DNA of 36,616 nucleotides from an uncultured Lachnospiraceae bacterium. GTDB taxonomy: Bacteria > Bacillota > Clostridia > Lachnospirales > Lachnospiraceae. The translations under genes were made by a program, and so were the position numbers. The notes under the pieces were generated by a model. That model ran no database searches, had not been told where the DNA came from, and was given only the letters and a program-made list of their open reading frames with translations. This document shows, one piece after another, positions 1 to 7,197 of the stretch (position 1 is the stretch's first letter; each line of letters begins with the position of its first letter). The stretch lies in the NCBI GenBank assembly GCA_947652925.1, contig CANTEW010000025.1, positions 1 through 36,616 of the forward strand. The letters run 5' to 3'.

Positions 1-26
1 TTACACCCTGCATGGGTTTTTATTTT

Positions 27-68
27 GGTTTTGGGTTGGCTCGTGCTATTCCCCAAAACCCATTTTTT
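27..68 (+). terminator. Rho-independent terminator of a gene upstream of the window
   Basis: A 9-bp inverted repeat, GGTTTTGGG (27-35) and CCCAAAACC (52-60), with a 16-base loop is followed by CATTTTTTCT. This is the plus-strand stem plus T-run of an intrinsic terminator, so a plus-strand gene probably ends just before position 1. Confidence 0.55.
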
Positions 69-73
69 CTAAA

Positions 74-92
74 AATTGGCGTTCCAATTAAA
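74..92 (-). terminator. Short hairpin, likely terminator of the Cys-rich small gene
   Basis: AATTGG (74-79) and CCAATT (84-89) form a 6-bp stem with a 4-base loop. Read on the minus strand it lies about 20 bases after the stop of the small Cys-rich gene and is followed by TTT. The stem is short and AT-rich, so the call is tentative. Confidence 0.35.
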
Positions 93-110
93 AAATAATA
101 CAACTTGTCG

Positions 111-269
111 CTACACTAGCCGCCTATTTTTCGTCTTTCGGCCTATGCCCGCTCCTATATACGTGTAGGGGGCATTTTTTACCGTACAGAGCCTTACTTC
201 ATTCACCTGCCCAGTACAACAGTCCAGGCATTTCTTCCTGATTGCCTTCATCGGCGTTGATTTCGCCAT
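111..269 (-). CDS. Small Cys-rich (zinc-ribbon-like) protein of mobile-element type, 52 aa
   Basis: Minus-strand reading gives 52 residues beginning MAKSTPMKAIRKKCLDCC. I recognise this start from short Cys-rich proteins common in phages and conjugative elements of Firmicutes, whose function is unknown. Cysteines are at 14, 17, 18 and 28, an arrangement suggesting metal binding. Family members, as I remember them, carry one more Cys followed by a Leu-Tyr-Pro-Tyr-Arg segment; here that stretch reads Asn-Ala-Pro-Tyr-Thr-Tyr, so the fourth ligand appears lost and the tail may be diverged or shifted. The ATG is preceded by a good site (GGTGGAGGC). It lies downstream of a decayed sigma-70 gene on the same strand, so both may be relics of one element. 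The gene is real by start, ribosome site and recognisable sequence; function is not known. Confidence 0.65.
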   Translation of the reverse strand: MAKSTPMKAIRKKCLDCCTGQVNEVRLCTVKNAPYTYIGAGIGRKTKNRRLV

Positions 270-410
270 GCCTCCACCCTTCCCGGCCTTCCTTGATGAT
301 GGGCCGCATTTTCCGTTTACCTATACCTCATCAGTATCATAAATTAATCAATGATACTCCCGCAGAGATGGGAGTTTTGCCCTTCGTATGTCCTGCATAC
401 GATACTTGCA

Positions 411-795
411 CTATGATATCATGCATCCAAAAGGCCCTGGCCAGATCCCGTAGTTTCCCAGTATCCTGTCAAAAGACGATCTTTGCTCCCTTGCGATCTG
501 CGCCATACTTTTACCGTGCAGGAAGACTTCTTTGATAATGTCATTCTCCCTTGTGGTTGTGTAACGCTCCACAATGCCCCATGATCCATTTTTAGAGTGT
601 TCAGAGTATATTTTATCAACTGTATCGTCTTCAACGCTCAAACCGGCTCGTGGCTTTCCGTAGGCGTGATATCTTCGTCCTTGTGTGGGTAGGTATACGG
701 ACGATAGGGCCGCGATTTTCGCAATATCTCTGTACTACTTGTACTATCCAAAACCGGGCATGGGTCATGTAAGGGATGGCAGGTTGGGGGATCTG
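411..795 (-). pseudogene. Decayed sigma-70 family factor (regions 2.4-4 split by frameshift and stops)
   Basis: Read on the minus strand, 795 to 631 encodes a segment with THARFWIVQVVQRYCENRG followed by VRIPTHTRTKI. This is the signature of sigma-70 region 2.4 running into region 3.0 (aromatic-rich WI-Q, then R-IP-H). That frame ends at a TGA (631-633). In another minus frame, about 660-411, comes TRENDIIKEVFLHGKSMAQIAREQ, which resembles the region 4 helix-turn-helix. Upstream, the same frame as the first part is stopped by a TAG at 796-798, beyond which LIQDHGS may be the trace of the usual D-LIQ-G motif. No single frame joins the parts, so this is a broken gene. Sigma-like proteins of this kind occur in Firmicute conjugative elements. 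An alternative is recoding or sequencing error, less likely with two or more breaks. Confidence 0.6.
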
Positions 796-887
796 CTAAC
801 TGCCATGATCTTGTATTAAAATGATCGGAGGCACTGATAGAACGTATAACACACAGCATCTGTTGGAGCGACGGGGCTTAAATTTTA

Positions 888-916
888 TTGACAAACGCTG
901 TAAAATACCACATAAT
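888..916 (+). promoter_or_regulatory. Sigma-A-type promoter of the sigma-like/anti-sigma cassette
   Basis: A perfect -35 box TTGACA (888-893), a 17-base spacer and CATAAT (911-916) lie about 30 bases before the ATG at 945. Confidence 0.65.
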
Positions 917-944
917 GACTTATACACGAAAAGAGGGTGGGGAA

Positions 945-1250
945 ATGAAAAAGGAATGTTTTGAGCAGGTTTATGAAGATCATCATAAGCTGATCTTGCA
1001 TGTAGCGTTTGACATATTGCAGGATTATGATCTGGCACAAAAGGTGTGTGAGAAGGTCTTTGTGGAGTTTTATGAGAAAATGGAACGTTTGGGTAGATGG
1101 CGCGTCAAAAGCTGGTTGTTGGAGCGTGCGCAACGCGGGGCAGTTAGGATCTCGAAGGAGTCATATAAAAAAAAGGAAACATCTGAGATTGGAAAAAAGG
1201 AGCAGAAGCCGGTAGTGGATTGCTTGATAGAGACAAAGGATGGGGGATGA
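945..1250 (+). CDS. Sigma-70 region 2-like protein lacking region 4 (101 aa)
   Basis: The protein starts MKKECFEQVYEDHHKLIL and continues with AFDILQDYDLAQKVCEKVFVEFYEKM. This is the pattern of ECF sigma region 2 (acidic-aromatic start, helix, D-A/Q-dV-Q-vF). After residue 65 there is only a short basic stretch and a Lys/Glu-rich tail; no region 4 helix-turn-helix exists in this or the following 200 bases. Normal ECF factors are about 160-190 residues. The start at 945 is chosen because AGAGGGTGGGG lies just upstream and the promoter at 888-916 would not include an earlier start. It is followed by an anti-sigma-like membrane protein and a secreted protein. It may be a two-part sigma, a core-binding decoy, or a truncated gene; I infer but cannot show a role in transcription. 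Confidence 0.6.
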   Translation: MKKECFEQVYEDHHKLILHVAFDILQDYDLAQKVCEKVFVEFYEKMERLGRWRVKSWLLERAQRGAVRISKESYKKKETSEIGKKEQKPVVDCLIETKDGG

Positions 1251-1376
1251 TAGAGCCGTTAGAACGTGTTTGAAAAGTGATCTATATCAATTACATATCA
1301 CAATTTGTATATAAATATGGAACAGTTGCTCTGGAGCGAGAGCGGCGCGGACACACTACGAAATGGGATCTTGTAG

Positions 1377-1404
1377 TTGACATTGATGATACTTCAAATA
1401 TGTT
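1377..1404 (+). promoter_or_regulatory. Possible promoter before the anti-sigma-like gene
   Basis: TTGACA (1377-1382), a 16-base spacer and TATGTT (1399-1404) lie in the 210-base gap between the sigma-like gene and the ATG at 1462. The -10 box is weak. Confidence 0.35.
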
Positions 1405-1461
1405 CTGGAGTGGTTATAGCATGGAGCGCAAAAGGTTTGCCGAGATAGAGATGGAGATTGA

Positions 1462-2253
1462 ATGGAAAAAAAACATAAGCATAACAAACTGGACAAACTG
1501 GTGAAGGCGGAGCTTGACCGTAGAGTGCGGAAGGTTGAGAAAAATCTGAGCGATGATGGATCTTTCGACCCAGATAAAATAGATAGTGAAGTGCTGCTTC
1601 AACGTATCAAGAAACAGATCAAAGAGAAAGAGGTACAAAAGGAGAAGATTGAACAGGAGAAAGAGATGAGAGTGTATCGGAGGGAAAGGAGAGTTGGTAT
1701 TGTCATTGCAGTTTTGGTAGGGAGTTTTCTGGCGACTATGACCAGTGAGGCAAACAGAACATATATAGGTGATAGGATTCGGTATTTGGTGGGGAATGAA
1801 GTAGTTATAAGAGTGGGGGGCTATGAAGGCGAGGAAAATTTAGAGAGTGAGGAAAAAGAACGTTTGGCTTATCAAGAAATACAGGAGAAAATGGGGATTG
1901 CTGTTCCTGTTTTTAAATATGGTTTAGGTTCCAAGGATTCTTTTGAATATAATTTTGTACATGGTGATTCTATTGCAACTATAAAATATCAATATGAAGA
2001 TATGACTTTAGATTTATGCATGATTAATAAAAATCGGACAGAGGTTTCAGGAATGAAATTTCATGGCAAAATCATAAAGGAAGTAGAGGTAATGGGGGGG
2101 CTTCTCACTATTCCAGTACAAAAAATAAAAGATATAGAGGATACTCAATCTAGTTATGCAGCACAATGGGAGTATAAGGATGGGTATTATCAGTTGAATG
2201 GAAAAGTTGGAGAGAAAGAATTTATAGAGATTATAGAAAATATTTATTATTAG
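1462..2253 (+). CDS. Single-pass membrane protein, anti-sigma-like, DUF4367-like outer domain (263 aa)
   Basis: Residues 1-75 are highly charged and probably cytoplasmic, with a coiled-coil-prone Lys/Glu stretch at 47-77. One membrane helix spans about 78-95 (VGIVIAVLVGSFLATMTS). The outer part (100-263) ends with a W-x-Y-K-D-G-Y-Y-x-L-x-G segment and an I-E-x-I-E-N-I-Y end, the usual close of DUF4367-type domains found on Firmicute anti-sigma or sigma-linked membrane proteins. GATGGAG lies eight bases before the ATG. The order sigma-like / membrane / secreted protein suggests it senses or restrains something at the membrane for the preceding gene. No zinc anti-sigma HxxxCxxC motif is present, so it is not a ZAS-type anti-sigma. 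The role is inferred from context and topology. Confidence 0.6.
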   Translation: MEKKHKHNKLDKLVKAELDRRVRKVEKNLSDDGSFDPDKIDSEVLLQRIKKQIKEKEVQKEKIEQEKEMRVYRRERRVGIVIAVLVGSFLATMTSEANRTYIGDRIRYLVGNEVVIRVGGYEGEENLESEEKERLAYQEIQEKMGIAVPVFKYGLGSKDSFEYNFVHGDSIATIKYQYEDMTLDLCMINKNRTEVSGMKFHGKIIKEVEVMGGLLTIPVQKIKDIEDTQSSYAAQWEYKDGYYQLNGKVGEKEFIEIIENIYY

Positions 2254-2322
2254 GGCGTTATACTTCGATTTTGGAAGCGTATATATTTGTATAGCGTAAG
2301 TGGAACAGAAAGAGGAGGAGCA

Positions 2323-2805
2323 ATGTTGCAAAGACTTTATAAAAAGGCATTGCCGTTTTGTTTGGCGATTATGTTAGCGATTTTTGCATTTTCGTCAAAT
2401 GTTCCAGTATATGGGGCCTCGGATGGAAATTCTATCCATGAAGAGGTTGTGGAAGTATCAGATACTAGTACTGTATTGACTAGAGGTAATTTCTTGAATT
2501 ATGGTACTGTAGCAATGTCAAAGGTTAGTTCAACAAGGGTTTTGATTTCTGGTATTACAGTGGCTCATAAAGTGTGTGATAAACTGGGAGTTAGTCTTTA
2601 CTTGGAGAGAAGTTCAGATGGAGTTAACTATACTAGTTATCGGCATTGGGATTTTTGGGGCGAAAATAAGGATATGTTTTCCCAGACTTTAGAATTAATA
2701 GTACTACCTGGATATTGGTATCGTTTGGGTGGTGGTCATATTGCGATTATGGGGAATGATGGAGAGAGTACAACAACGATTACGAAGGGGCTTTATGTGA
2801 ATTAG
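2323..2805 (+). CDS. Secreted protein, DUF6147-like (160 aa)
   Basis: The N-terminus (MLQRLYKKALPFCLAIMLAIF, ending near VYGA at about residue 33) is a classical signal peptide. The mature part begins with an acidic stretch, then LTRGNFLNYGTVAMSKVS, VAHKVCDKLGVSLYLERSSDG and a GYWYRLGGGH segment near the end. This order (L-T-R-G start, H-V-D/K-V-x-V-x-L-x-R, then G-Y-Y-Y-R) is what I recall of the DUF6147 family, small secreted Firmicute proteins of unknown function. The start at 2323 is chosen because AGAGGAGGAG is immediately upstream and it gives the signal peptide directly. It may be the effector or the sensed partner of the membrane protein encoded before it. Confidence 0.65.
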   Translation: MLQRLYKKALPFCLAIMLAIFAFSSNVPVYGASDGNSIHEEVVEVSDTSTVLTRGNFLNYGTVAMSKVSSTRVLISGITVAHKVCDKLGVSLYLERSSDGVNYTSYRHWDFWGENKDMFSQTLELIVLPGYWYRLGGGHIAIMGNDGESTTTITKGLYVN

Positions 2806-3397
2806 ATATTGGGGCTTTATGTTCATCCTAAATGGTCTGTTTCTTTATTTGTAATGTACTAAAAATATTTATCCATGATAACAATTGATTAGTGTTGGTT
2901 GTGTTTAAGTGATTGTTTTTTTCTATAGTGTGATTGTTTTTGATTTTCTATAATACATAATCAGGAGAAACCCAGGATATGTTTTTGTCATAACCAAGGA
3001 ATGAAGAACACTTACGCTGTCTGTGATATGACAGAAAATGTGGAATGCGTGATCCACTGTATATTTATCTTGGATTTCTACGATAAGGGAAGAACCTGTT
3101 GGAGCGTGACCAGCAAGTTCTTTCCTTTTTTCGTTAAGGAATGCTTGATAGATGATCTGTGACATTTTTATATTTTGTATCACAATATATTAAAGGCATC
3201 TTATAGATATATGTATTTTATCTGGCTGATAGAGTTTGATCTTTTGGAATGGACTTTATAGATCATTTCATTTTTGACTTACAAAAATAAGAAGTTGCAT
3301 AATATAATGATCATGACATTTGGATGGAAAAGATTTCAAAGTACTTCCCTTTATCTATGTTATCCCAATAACATGTGTCATAATTTTTAAATCCCTC
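2806..3397. other. AT-rich intergenic stretch, 600+ bases
   Basis: Low-GC DNA between the secreted protein and the surface-protein promoter. It opens with a 12-base direct repeat GGGGCTTTATGT (2787-2798, 2811-2822) that straddles the preceding stop codon, and with two near copies of GTGATTGTTTTT around 2910-2940. Apart from one doubtful minus-strand reading frame (2923-3183) I see no gene, RNA or clear terminator. Confidence 0.5.
2923..3183 (-). CDS. Doubtful hypothetical protein (86 aa)
   Basis: A minus-strand frame opens with GTG at 3183 (ATG alternative at 3165) and ends with TAG at 2923. The product has a polar amphipathic start (IYQAFLNEKRKELAGHAPTG) and a mixed C-terminal half with no membrane helix or motif that I recognise. 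Codon use is unremarkable, but neither start has a convincing ribosome site and I see no promoter. It sits alone in an otherwise empty AT-rich gap. It could be a small native gene, a fragment of a lost one, or chance. Confidence 0.3.
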   Translation of the reverse strand: MIQNIKMSQIIYQAFLNEKRKELAGHAPTGSSLIVEIQDKYTVDHAFHIFCHITDSVSVLHSLVMTKTYPGFLLIMYYRKSKTITL

Positions 3398-3426
3398 TTG
3401 TAAAACCATTATACCTTCTATATACT
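3398..3426 (+). promoter_or_regulatory. Promoter of the surface protein gene
   Basis: TTGTAA (3398-3403), 17-base spacer, TATACT (3421-3426). The mRNA would start around 3433 and carry the AAAGGAGAGG ribosome site before the ATG at 3472. Confidence 0.55.
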
Positions 3427-3471
3427 ACTCATATATGGAGTAATATAGTTCACCAAAGGAGAGGTATCGCG

Positions 3472-4482
3472 ATGAAGAACAAGAGAAGATCAGGAGCCGT
3501 ATTAGCAGCTTTAGTCCTGAGTATGCTGTCTACGGCTCCTGTCCATGCCAATGTGGAGGGCATGGATGTTATGGATGTATTCCCAGAAGTCCCGGGGTCT
3601 GTCAGTTATGTGATCGATTTTTTTGACCAGGACGGAGAGCTATTGGATTCGAGGATCTGTACATATGGTGAAAGATTGGAAGACATCATAACACCAGTGG
3701 ACAAAGAAGAGGGCGCATGTGTTTATCGATTTACAGGATGGGAGCCAGAGCTTTCGGAGGTCGTCACGGACAGCGTGGCCTATATGGCCGTGTATGAGAA
3801 AATCGGAGGAACAGAGGATAGTACTGAAAGTGTAGTCTCAGGAGCGGAGATAAAAGAACCAGATGAAACCGCCACAAAGACTACATCTGACGCATATCCC
3901 GGCGGAGTGGAGCGGGTCTCTTCTACTTCTTATGATGTAACGCCGTTCCACATAGAGACGCCTACCAAAGTCCCGGAGATACCAGAGGAGCGGCCAGATG
4001 TAGAGGAAGAAGAGACTTCGGACGTCTACATTCCAGAAACAGTTGTTTCAGAAAACATGCCAAGGCCAGATCGGGCAACGAAGACAAAGACAGTAGAAAA
4101 TGACCAGGTAATGGAGCGGATATCAGTGGATATACCGGAATCATTGGGTGGTCTTGCAGATATAGAGATCCCTGATGTGGATCTTAGCGGGGTCTATGAT
4201 ATACCTGCTGTATCTGTCGGGGCCGTCCCGGAGAGTAGAGAGTCAGTGGCTGAGCCGGAACGAAAAGTCCGGGAGACAGAAGTACCCTCTGCCAGTGATG
4301 TGGAGAGATCATCCGCAGCGGGGACCACAGTACAGGATGTGGAGAGAATGAGCGACGTGTCTCCTAAGAGTTTCCCCTTGCCGCAGTTCTTGCTCGGGGC
4401 TGTCCTGGTCAGCGGAGCTGCCTGGGTCGGAAAGCGGAGGGCATATAATATAAGGAAGAAAAGCAGTGAAAATGGAATGTGA
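3472..4482 (+). CDS. Membrane-anchored surface protein with one InlB-type repeat (336 aa)
   Basis: A signal peptide (1-26, ending PVHA) leads into a domain at about 45-112 with the pattern Y-V-I-D-F-F-D-Q-D-G, YGE, then Y-R-F-T-G-W-x-P and Y-M-A-V-Y. That is the layout of the InlB B-repeat / Listeria-Bacteroides repeat, a small beta-grasp fold of surface proteins. Residues 113-300 are rich in Thr, Ser, Pro, Glu and Val and probably form an extended stalk. A hydrophobic helix (about 304-319) and a basic tail (KRRAYNIRKK) end the protein. No LPxTG sortase motif is visible, so it is likely held by the membrane helix as a type I protein. AAAGGAGAGG precedes the ATG. It is a single-gene unit with its own promoter. 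Ligand unknown. Confidence 0.7.
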   Translation: MKNKRRSGAVLAALVLSMLSTAPVHANVEGMDVMDVFPEVPGSVSYVIDFFDQDGELLDSRICTYGERLEDIITPVDKEEGACVYRFTGWEPELSEVVTDSVAYMAVYEKIGGTEDSTESVVSGAEIKEPDETATKTTSDAYPGGVERVSSTSYDVTPFHIETPTKVPEIPEERPDVEEEETSDVYIPETVVSENMPRPDRATKTKTVENDQVMERISVDIPESLGGLADIEIPDVDLSGVYDIPAVSVGAVPESRESVAEPERKVRETEVPSASDVERSSAAGTTVQDVERMSDVSPKSFPLPQFLLGAVLVSGAAWVGKRRAYNIRKKSSENGM

Positions 4483-4490
4483 GAAAATAG

Positions 4491-4519
4491 TTTACAAGAA
4501 ATCTCATCTATGCTATACT
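4491..4519 (+). promoter_or_regulatory. Promoter of rpsO
   Basis: TTTACA (4491-4496), exactly 17 bases, then TATACT (4514-4519) with a TGn extended -10. It lies about 130 bases before rpsO, leaving room for the structured leader. Confidence 0.7.
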
Positions 4520-4533
4520 GGATAAGCGTGAAA

Positions 4534-4590
4534 GCAGCCCATATTCGGAAACCGGATTCTCCGACCATTTCTTAATATGTGGCGAGATCA
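4534..4590 (+). promoter_or_regulatory. Structured rpsO leader, probable S15 autoregulatory element
   Basis: The 5' UTR folds by eye into GCC-CATATT (4537-4545) pairing AATATG-T-GGC (4574-4583) with one bulge, enclosing CGGA (4546-4549) paired with TCCG (4560-4563). Ribosomal protein S15 is known to control its own mRNA through leader structures in several bacterial groups. Position and folding fit that here; binding itself is inference. Confidence 0.5.
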
Positions 4591-4646
4591 AGAAAAGTAT
4601 CCGGGAAAGACAGGGATGCTATAAGAGGATAAAGGAGGAAGTATCA

Positions 4647-4913
4647 ATGATCTCAAAGGAAAAGAAGACCGCGATCATGAAAGAGTATGCAAGGACAGAG
4701 GGAGATACCGGTTCACCGGAAGTACAGGTTGCGGTCCTGACAGCAAGGATCCAGGAGTTGACAGAGCATCTGAAAGTACACCATAAGGATCATCATTCCA
4801 GGCGTGGACTTTTGAAAATGGTCGGTCAGAGACGTGGATTGCTGGCTTATTTGAAGAAAACGGACATTGAGAGATACCGTACACTGATAGAGAGATTGGG
4901 GCTGAGGAAATAA
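4647..4913 (+). CDS. rpsO: 30S ribosomal protein S15 (88 aa)
   Basis: S15 binds the central domain of 16S rRNA early in small-subunit assembly. The sequence is canonical: the four-helix layout with [15 protein letters not shown] (22-36), [12 protein letters not shown] (45-56) and the closing [11 protein letters not shown] (68-78), and exactly the family's usual 88-89 residues. AAAGGAGG stands eight bases before the ATG. It has its own promoter and folded leader, and a terminator separates it from pnp, the classic bacterial rpsO-pnp arrangement. Confidence 0.97.
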   Translation: MISKEKKTAIMKEYARTEGDTGSPEVQVAVLTARIQELTEHLKVHHKDHHSRRGLLKMVGQRRGLLAYLKKTDIERYRTLIERLGLRK

Positions 4914-4930
4914 GGTATGTGTACAGTTCA

Positions 4931-4954
4931 GGGGCGGGGTGATCCGCCCCTTTT
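4931..4954 (+). terminator. Terminator/attenuator between rpsO and pnp
   Basis: GGGGCGG (4931-4937) and CCGCCCC (4944-4950) form a 7-bp GC stem with a 6-base loop followed by TTTT. The short T-run suggests partial read-through into pnp. Confidence 0.75.
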
Positions 4955-4992
4955 AGCATAGGAGTATCATAGTCAGGAAAGGAAGATCATAT

Positions 4993-7086
4993 ATGTACAA
5001 AAGTTATTCCATGGAATTAGCGGGCAGGACACTGCGCATCGACGTAGGCCGTGTAGCTGGACAGGCAAATGGAGCGGCCTTGATGTTTTATGGAGATACC
5101 ACAGTGTTGTCCACTGCCACTGCATCCGAGAAGCCCAGGGAGGGGATCGATTTCTTTCCCCTGAGTGTAGAATACGAAGAGAAGATGTACGCCGTGGGTA
5201 AGATCCCGGGAGGTTTTAATAAACGTGAGGGCAAGGCGAGTGAGCATTCAGTACTTACTTCCAGGGTGATCGACCGTCCTATGCGCCCACTGTTCCCGAA
5301 GGACTACAGGAACGATGTCACGTTGAACAACATGGTCATGTCTGTGGATCCGGAGTGCAACCCGGAGATCCCGGCGATGCTGGGGTCTGCGATCGCAACA
5401 TGTATCTCGGACATCCCCTTTGACGGGCCGTGTGCGGCTACGCAGGTGGGACTGATCGACGGGGGATTTGTCATCAATCCGTCTTTGGCGCAGAAAGATA
5501 TCTCTGACCTGCAGCTCACGGTGGCGTCCACCAGGGAAAAGGTCATCATGATCGAGGCGGGGGCCAACGAGGTGCCGGAGGACAAGATGATCGAGGCTAT
5601 CTATAAAGCCCATGAGGTGAACCAGGAAGTGATCGCCTTTTTTGACAAGATCATCGCTGAAGTGGGGAGACCAAAACATGCGTATGAGAGCTACGCAGTG
5701 CCCCAGGAGATCGTGGATGCACTGATGGAGATCGTGCCTGCCCAAGAGATGGAAGATGCAGTCTTCACCGACGAAAAACAGGTGCGGGAGGCGAATATCC
5801 GCAAGATCAAAGAACGGCTGGAGGAGGCCTGGGAAGATAAAGAGGACTGGTTGCCCTATATCGATGACGCAGTCTACCAGTATCAGAAAAAAACGGTGCG
5901 CAAGATGATCTTGAAAGATCACAGACGTCCGGATGGGAGAGAGATCACACAGATCCGCCCTCTGACGGCTGAGATCGACATCGTGCCCCGGGTGCATGGT
6001 TCCGGCATGTTCACCAGAGGACAGACACAGATCTGTACGATCACAACGCTGGCGCCCCTTGCCGATGCACAGAGGATCGATGGGCTGGATGAGATGGAGA
6101 CATCCAAGCGTTATATGCATCATTACAATTTCCCCTCCTATTCTGTAGGCGAGACGCGTCCGTCAAGAGGGCCGGGACGAAGGGAGATCGGACATGGTGC
6201 GCTGGCGGAGAAGGCGTTGGTACCTGTACTCCCGTCGGAAGAAGAATTTCCCTATGCTATCCGTACAGTCTCAGAGACTTTTGAGTCCAATGGATCCACA
6301 TCCCAGGCGAGTATCTGCGGGTCTACGCTGTCCTTGATGGCGGCAGGCGTTCCCATCAAGAAACCGGTGGCGGGGATCTCTACAGGGCTTGTGACAGGTG
6401 AGACAGATGATGATTACGTTGTCCTCACGGATATCCAGGGGCTGGAGGACTTTTTCGGCGATATGGACTTTAAGGTGGCCGGGACACACGATGGCATCAC
6501 CGCGATCCAGATGGATATCAAGATCCACGGCCTGACAAGACCTATTGTGGAAGAAGCCATACGCAGGACGAAAGAGGCCAGGGAGTATATCCTGACGGAG
6601 ATCATGGAGCCGTGTATCGCAAGACCAAGGGAGACGGTGGGTGTCTATGCGCCGAAGATCATCCAGATCCAGATCGATCCCCAGAAGATCGGGGATGTGG
6701 TGGGGCAGCGCGGCAAGACCATCAACCAGATCATCGATGAGACGGGCGTGAAGATCGATATCTCTGACGAGGGGGCTGTATCTATCTGCGGGACGGACCA
6801 GGCGAGCATGGATAAGGCTGCAGAGATGGTGAAGATCATCACTACTGATTTTGAAGCGGGACAAGTCTTCGTGGGCAAAGTGGTGAGCATCAAGGAATTT
6901 GGAGCATTTCTGGAATTTGCGCCGGGCAAGGAAGGGATGGTACACATCTCGAAGATGTCTAAAAAGCGCGTGAACCGTGTGGAAGATGTTTTGACATTGG
7001 GTGATAAAGTGAAAGTCGTTTGTCTGGGAAAAGACCGGATGGGCAGGATCAGCTTCAGTATGAAGGATCTCCCTGCGGAGGCGTAA
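4993..7086 (+). CDS. pnp: Polyribonucleotide nucleotidyltransferase (697 aa)
   Basis: PNPase degrades RNA 3'-to-5' with phosphate, releasing nucleoside diphosphates, as a cytoplasmic trimer. Domain order is complete: RNase PH-like domain 1 (about 10-140, with FFPLSVEYEEKMYAVGKIPGG), an all-helical linker (about 145-235), RNase PH-like domain 2 (about 315-545, with RPDGR at 311-315 and the FGDMDFKVAGT segment that carries catalytic Asp residues), a KH domain (about 553-612, with the GKTINQII loop) and an S1 domain (about 620-690, VGKVVSIKEFGAF). Length is normal. GGAAAGGAAG lies before the ATG. It follows rpsO across a weak terminator, as in many bacteria. Confidence 0.97.
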   Translation: MYKSYSMELAGRTLRIDVGRVAGQANGAALMFYGDTTVLSTATASEKPREGIDFFPLSVEYEEKMYAVGKIPGGFNKREGKASEHSVLTSRVIDRPMRPLFPKDYRNDVTLNNMVMSVDPECNPEIPAMLGSAIATCISDIPFDGPCAATQVGLIDGGFVINPSLAQKDISDLQLTVASTREKVIMIEAGANEVPEDKMIEAIYKAHEVNQEVIAFFDKIIAEVGRPKHAYESYAVPQEIVDALMEIVPAQEMEDAVFTDEKQVREANIRKIKERLEEAWEDKEDWLPYIDDAVYQYQKKTVRKMILKDHRRPDGREITQIRPLTAEIDIVPRVHGSGMFTRGQTQICTITTLAPLADAQRIDGLDEMETSKRYMHHYNFPSYSVGETRPSRGPGRREIGHGALAEKALVPVLPSEEEFPYAIRTVSETFESNGSTSQASICGSTLSLMAAGVPIKKPVAGISTGLVTGETDDDYVVLTDIQGLEDFFGDMDFKVAGTHDGITAIQMDIKIHGLTRPIVEEAIRRTKEAREYILTEIMEPCIARPRETVGVYAPKIIQIQIDPQKIGDVVGQRGKTINQIIDETGVKIDISDEGAVSICGTDQASMDKAAEMVKIITTDFEAGQVFVGKVVSIKEFGAFLEFAPGKEGMVHISKMSKKRVNRVEDVLTLGDKVKVVCLGKDRMGRISFSMKDLPAEA

Positions 7087-7095
7087 AAGTAGAGG

Positions 7096-7147
7096 AAGGC
7101 TGCTGCAGGCAATGGATAGATTGCTATTATGCGGCGGCTTTTTTTTA
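7096..7147 (+). terminator. Terminator of pnp
   Basis: AAGGCTGCTGC (7096-7106) pairs with GCGGCGGCTT (7131-7140) using some G-U pairs, around an inner CAAT/ATTG stem, followed by a run of eight T. Confidence 0.75.
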
Positions 7148-7197
7148 TCTTATGGGAGCTTTTATGGTGAGAGATCATCTCTATAGGAGAAACGGGT

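Noticed and set aside
145-180. Hairpin ATGCCC/GGGCAT with inner CCTA/TAGG followed by six T, like a plus-strand terminator
   Set aside because: It lies inside the minus-strand Cys-rich small gene, whose codons explain the bases; no plus-strand gene precedes it after the terminator at 27-68.
1277-1504. Plus-strand open frame of 75 residues
   Set aside because: No ribosome site, no recognisable sequence, and it overlaps the start of the anti-sigma-like gene; it is not a sigma region 4 either.
5248-6123. Long minus-strand open frame opposite pnp
   Set aside because: It is the antisense shadow of conserved pnp codons, rich in His, Asp and Leu, with no start signal.
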